The notes beneath the pieces were generated by a model. That model saw only the letters and a list, made by a program, of their open reading frames with translations. It was not told the origin of the DNA and made no database searches. From positions 1 to 64,000 of the forward strand of contig JAEWZN010000010.1 in NCBI GenBank assembly GCA_023395255.1: a stretch of DNA of 64,000 nt. The letters are read 5' to 3'. The stretch is from Deferribacteres bacterium. GTDB taxonomy: Bacteria > Chrysiogenota > Deferribacteres > Deferribacterales > Geovibrionaceae. The translations under genes and the position numbers were made by a program. Below, in pieces: positions 62,581-64,000 of the stretch (the first letter of the stretch is position 1; the number at the start of each line of letters is the position of its first letter).

Positions 62581-64000
62581 ATGCAAAGCGGCTATCTGCA
62601 CGAAGTGGTGGGAATCCTCACAGCCTCCGTGGCTGTGATGTTCATGTTTATGTATCTTTACGTAAACGAGCGCAACGACTACCTGAAAATATGGGGCTAC
62701 AGCTGGTTATTTAACATTTTCAGATACATCGTGCAGATTATCATCCGCATGTACGGCGAAACCCATGTCCTTGTATTTCTTAAGCTTAGTTTTGTTCTTG
62801 CCGGAGCCATGCTGCTCATCATGGGTGCGCACATGCTCATGGATAAAAAGCGGCCGCGTTTTATAATACCTGCTGTCGTGGCAGCGGAAGTCCTTCTTGC
62901 TGCCGCTGTATTTGACGGTGCATCCTACTACACTGCTGATACTGCCGTATTCATACTGTCCTCAGCCGCCTTTGTGTATACCGGGGTTATTATACTTCTG
63001 TCCGGCTCATTTCAGGGTTTCGGGAAGAAAATAACCGGAATCTCCCTTGTGCTCTGGGGAATACACAAACAGACATACCCGGTTCTTGAACAGGCGGCAA
63101 GGGAAGGTTCAGTAAACATTCAGTACTATTCCGCCGGGTTTCAGCTTGCAGTATTTTTTACATTCACCGTTTCCGTGGGTGTTATTATAATGCATTTTGA
63201 AAAGGTAAAAAAACTTGAGAGGCATCTGTCCATAATTCTGGACAAGCTCAGCAGCGCGGGCAATTCAGCTTATTACAGCTTCAATTTCAGACCGGAGCCT
63301 TCTGTGGAGGTGCTCAGCGCTAATGCTGCCCGGCTCATAGGGTTCAGCAGTGATGAAAACCGGAACGCGGAAATAATACTGCGGATAGCGGATTATGAGA
63401 AGAGAAGGCAGAAATCCGAAAATCCGGTGGATATTGAATCGTTGCCGTTTACAGACTTCGAGGGGAGAACAAGATGGCTTGAGTTCTACAACATGGCAGA
63501 ATATTCCTCAGACGGCAGCTGCACAAGCCTCACAGGCTTTGTGTTTGATGTGTCGGATAAATATATGAAATTCCGCGAAAGCCTGAACAGGATGGAGTGG
63601 TACGAGGGGATGTTCAGGCTTTCGGGCGTTCCCATGCTTTTTATCAATATGAACACGCTTATGATTGAGGATGCTAACCGCGCCGCGGAAATATTTTTCG
63701 GTACAGGGGTGGAAAAAATGAAAAACTGCCTCCTGTCTGATTCAGTTTTCAGGGAAAACCCTTTTTCATCTGACTTTCTTAAAAAGATAGAGATAGAGGG
63801 TCAGGGTAAGATGCAGTGCACTTTTACAAGTGAAAAGGGGGTTACAAAGGATTTTCTGCTTCTTTGTGCGAAGGTTCGTTTCAGGGAAAGGGAATATATC
63901 TTTGCCATAGTTATGGACAAAAGCAACGAAAAATACCTGACAAACCGCCTTTTCAGCCTTGAGAGCATCCATAAGGCTCTGCTTAATGCGATGGATGAAG
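62581..64000 (+). CDS. Membrane-bound PAS-domain sensor protein (partial, runs off the window)
   Basis: ATG 62581 behind GGGAGCG opens a frame with no stop to base 64000 (473 codons). The first 200 residues have about seven hydrophobic helices and WGIHKQTYPVLEQ, a pattern of 7TM sensor modules in bacterial signalling proteins. Two PAS-like domains follow, the second starting at about residue 342 (YEGMFRLSGVPMLFINMNTL). The output domain, possibly a diguanylate cyclase or kinase, is beyond the window. It is 14 bases after cheB and probably in the same operon. Confidence 0.82.
   Translation, partial: MQSGYLHEVVGILTASVAVMFMFMYLYVNERNDYLKIWGYSWLFNIFRYIVQIIIRMYGETHVLVFLKLSFVLAGAMLLIMGAHMLMDKKRPRFIIPAVVAAEVLLAAAVFDGASYYTADTAVFILSSAAFVYTGVIILLSGSFQGFGKKITGISLVLWGIHKQTYPVLEQAAREGSVNIQYYSAGFQLAVFFTFTVSVGVIIMHFEKVKKLERHLSIILDKLSSAGNSAYYSFNFRPEPSVEVLSANAARLIGFSSDENRNAEIILRIADYEKRRQKSENPVDIESLPFTDFEGRTRWLEFYNMAEYSSDGSCTSLTGFVFDVSDKYMKFRESLNRMEWYEGMFRLSGVPMLFINMNTLMIEDANRAAEIFFGTGVEKMKNCLLSDSVFRENPFSSDFLKKIEIEGQGKMQCTFTSEKGVTKDFLLLCAKVRFREREYIFAIVMDKSNEKYLTNRLFSLESIHKALLNAMDE

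Noticed and set aside
1..64000. CRISPR array, prophage structural genes or rRNA genes
   Set aside because: No regularly spaced repeats, phage structural proteins or rRNA sequence were recognised.

Overview
This window is bacterial chromosome from what looks like a motile, Gram-negative, anaerobic or facultatively anaerobic organism. Evidence: an RND/TolC-type metal efflux system, a flagellar basal-body protein, a large chemotaxis cluster, an oxygen-sensitive class III ribonucleotide reductase with its radical-SAM activase, and a CowN-like protein linked to nitrogen fixation. The gene mix would fit Deferribacterota (Geovibrio/Denitrovibrio-like), but that placement is inference from gene content only.

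Bases 1-5100 are an accessory region between the end of an IS256-type transposase and a tRNA-Leu gene. It holds a zinc-dependent phospholipase C-like protein with a small lipoprotein, a tripartite hipB-hipS-hipT toxin-antitoxin locus with three regularly spaced palindromic operators, and an ATPase/DUF4276 pair of defence-like architecture. Bases 5100-10600 return to core genes: a sodium/solute symporter with a small accessory protein, and nrdD-nrdG under a cobalamin riboswitch. The glycyl-radical tail of NrdD is encoded as a separate 56-residue ORF. Bases 10956-13890 are a second, visibly AT-rich island: an IS3-type remnant, an overlapping AAA ATPase / PD-(D/E)xK-like nuclease gene pair, and a broken IS3-type transposase.

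Bases 14000-26800 hold nitrogen and sulfur metabolism: a three-gene split glutamate synthase, an AraC-type regulator with a VOC protein, CowN, a CoA-binding protein, a flagellar rod/hook protein, and a cysK - short leader-like ORF - two Cys/Met-metabolism PLP enzymes operon. Bases 26900-33000 carry a CusCBA-like efflux operon headed by a methionine-rich periplasmic protein. Bases 33100-43340 are housekeeping: mnmA-cysteine desulfurase with a divergent Rrf2 regulator, pyruvate kinase, an orphan HicB-like protein, an RlmI-like methyltransferase, remnants of a zeta-toxin locus, a Trk/Ktr potassium system and typA. Bases 43400-50400 carry a sensor kinase, a DEAD-box helicase, a DUF438/hemerythrin/PAS protein, a glyoxalase I-like protein, an intergenic repeat cluster and ribB under an FMN riboswitch.

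From 50600 to the window end runs a single-direction chemotaxis cluster: receiver protein, small membrane protein, MCP-like protein, STAS, cheY, cheA, mcp, cheW, mcp, cheR, cheD, cheB and the start of a membrane PAS sensor. The best candidates for less-described biology are the ATPase/nuclease pair at 11523-13377, the ATPase/DUF4276 pair next to hipBST, the split NrdD, and the short ORF upstream of the sulfur amino-acid genes.
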